A stretch of DNA of 5,105 bases, taken from NCBI GenBank assembly GCA_016198885.1, contig JACQHV010000234.1, positions 1 through 5,105 on the forward strand. Direction: 5' to 3'. Below the pieces are notes generated by a model. It had not been told where the DNA came from, made no database searches, and saw only the letters and a program-made list of their open reading frames with translations. This document shows positions 4,484 to 5,105 of the stretch, piece by piece. Every line of letters starts with the position of its first letter. Position 1 is the first letter of the stretch. A program made the position numbers and the translations under genes. This stretch comes from Gammaproteobacteria bacterium (lineage in GTDB: Bacteria > Pseudomonadota > Gammaproteobacteria > Eutrophobiales > Eutrophobiaceae).

Positions 4484-5105
4484 ATGCTTAAAGTTATACA
4501 AAAGAACGATGATTACGAAGTGATTCAAGTATGCAAACCACCAACAGTATATCTTGATCAATGGGCATGGGTTTTAATTTCAAAAGATGACGAATTTAAA
4601 AAACAATTATTGAAAGCATTAAAAATAGCAAATGCTTCAGTTTTAATTTCCAATATTTCATTTATGGAACTCGCCAAGATCAATGACAAAGTACAAATAG
4701 AAAACTTATCTAAGTTTTTTGATTTCATTGATATGGGTTTTATTGAAAGCAACCCTAGAAAAGTAATCGATATGGAAGATGAATTAAAAACCAATCAATG
4801 GGGGCAATTTGAGCAAGGATCACCGGCGTTTGATGGAGCATTTGTAGAAATATTAGTTAGGCAAAACAATTATACCAATCCATTGAATATATCAAAACTT
4901 CTTCACGATTTAAAAAGTGAAGATAAATCAAGATATGAAATAATCATCAAAGATACGGTAAAGAATTTTTCCAGTATATTAGATGAATTACGTTCTAATG
5001 ATTCAAACCTCAAAGAAAGAAAAAAGCATTTAACCTCTGGAAAAACTAAAAGACCTAGTTCGCCATATACACAGGATATTTTTGATTATCTTATCTCTTA
5101 TTTAA
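4484..5105 (+). CDS. PIN-like domain protein, partial (runs off the window)
   Basis: The frame is open for 207 codons from ATG 4484 to the window end. An alternative in-frame ATG at 4454 adds ten residues; a stop at 4427 bounds both, and neither has a Shine-Dalgarno. A TATAAT at 4472-4477 lies just before ATG 4484, without a clear -35 box. Residues 22-30 read VYLDQWAWV with Asp25 after a beta-strand. Residues 53-64 read VLISNISFMELA with Glu62. Another strand-like segment and an acidic run (VIDMEDE, 94-100) follow. Strand-Asp, then I-S-x-x-x-x-E, then a later acidic cluster resembles PIN-type ribonucleases of toxins and defence genes, so I infer a PIN-like nuclease. Residues 138-190 are highly charged and probably helical. 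The gene is very AT-rich: three 60-base rows (4561, 4621, 4921) hold only 16, 17 and 14 G+C, against 30 in the protease row at 1561. This suggests transfer. Confidence 0.6.
   Translation, partial: MLKVIQKNDDYEVIQVCKPPTVYLDQWAWVLISKDDEFKKQLLKALKIANASVLISNISFMELAKINDKVQIENLSKFFDFIDMGFIESNPRKVIDMEDELKTNQWGQFEQGSPAFDGAFVEILVRQNNYTNPLNISKLLHDLKSEDKSRYEIIIKDTVKNFSSILDELRSNDSNLKERKKHLTSGKTKRPSSPYTQDIFDYLISYL

Noticed and set aside
4558..4794. Minus-strand 78-codon frame
   Set aside because: It is the antisense shadow of the AT-rich PIN-like gene on the + strand, with no start signals of its own.

Overview
The window looks like a proteobacterial chromosome segment, most likely betaproteobacterial. 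I suspect a Nitrosomonas-type ammonia oxidiser, but nothing here fixes the genus. The grounds are a YhdE-type Maf protein, small secreted proteins with Sec signals, GTCAT...CCGG-type REP palindromes, and a BrnT/BrnA-type toxin-antitoxin relic. The left part (about 1-3650) holds moderately GC-balanced genes separated by structure-rich spacers. The right part (from about 3840, most clearly from 4450) is much more AT-rich and looks like the edge of an accessory region.

Layout. 101-514 (+) is a small exported Cys-rich protein. 698-1018 (+) is a small exported protein of unknown function, followed by a strong intrinsic terminator (1086-1124). 1264-1419 is a regulatory block: one near-consensus and one weaker NtrC-type site, a sigma-54 (-24/-12) promoter with exact GG/GC spacing, and an inverted repeat over the predicted start point. 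It precedes an exported retropepsin-like aspartic protease (1440-2021). Convergent to that gene is maf/yhdE (2099-2668, -), and hairpins lie in the gap between the two. 2726-2812 is a pair of inverted REP-like elements. 2882-3127 is an array of small hairpins with a recurring TCCA/TCCATG loop, followed by two larger inverted repeats.

3172-3200 is a textbook sigma-70 promoter with a symmetric AT-rich operator candidate. It drives a BrnT toxin gene reduced by a large internal deletion to 43 codons (3207-3338), still overlapping an intact BrnA antitoxin gene (3328-3624). This leaves an antitoxin whose toxin partner has been gutted while promoter, frame and translational overlap survive.

3840-4406 is a gene interrupted by an in-frame amber codon. 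It carries an HNH-like D-H...N...N pattern. 4484 to the window end is an AT-rich open frame with PIN-like nuclease features, cut by the window edge. The two nuclease-like genes together suggest a decaying defence or mobile-element neighbourhood.

The signals I would check first are the NtrC/sigma-54 module in front of a periplasmic protease, the internally deleted BrnT, and the hairpin array. All function calls rest on motif reading only; no database search was run.
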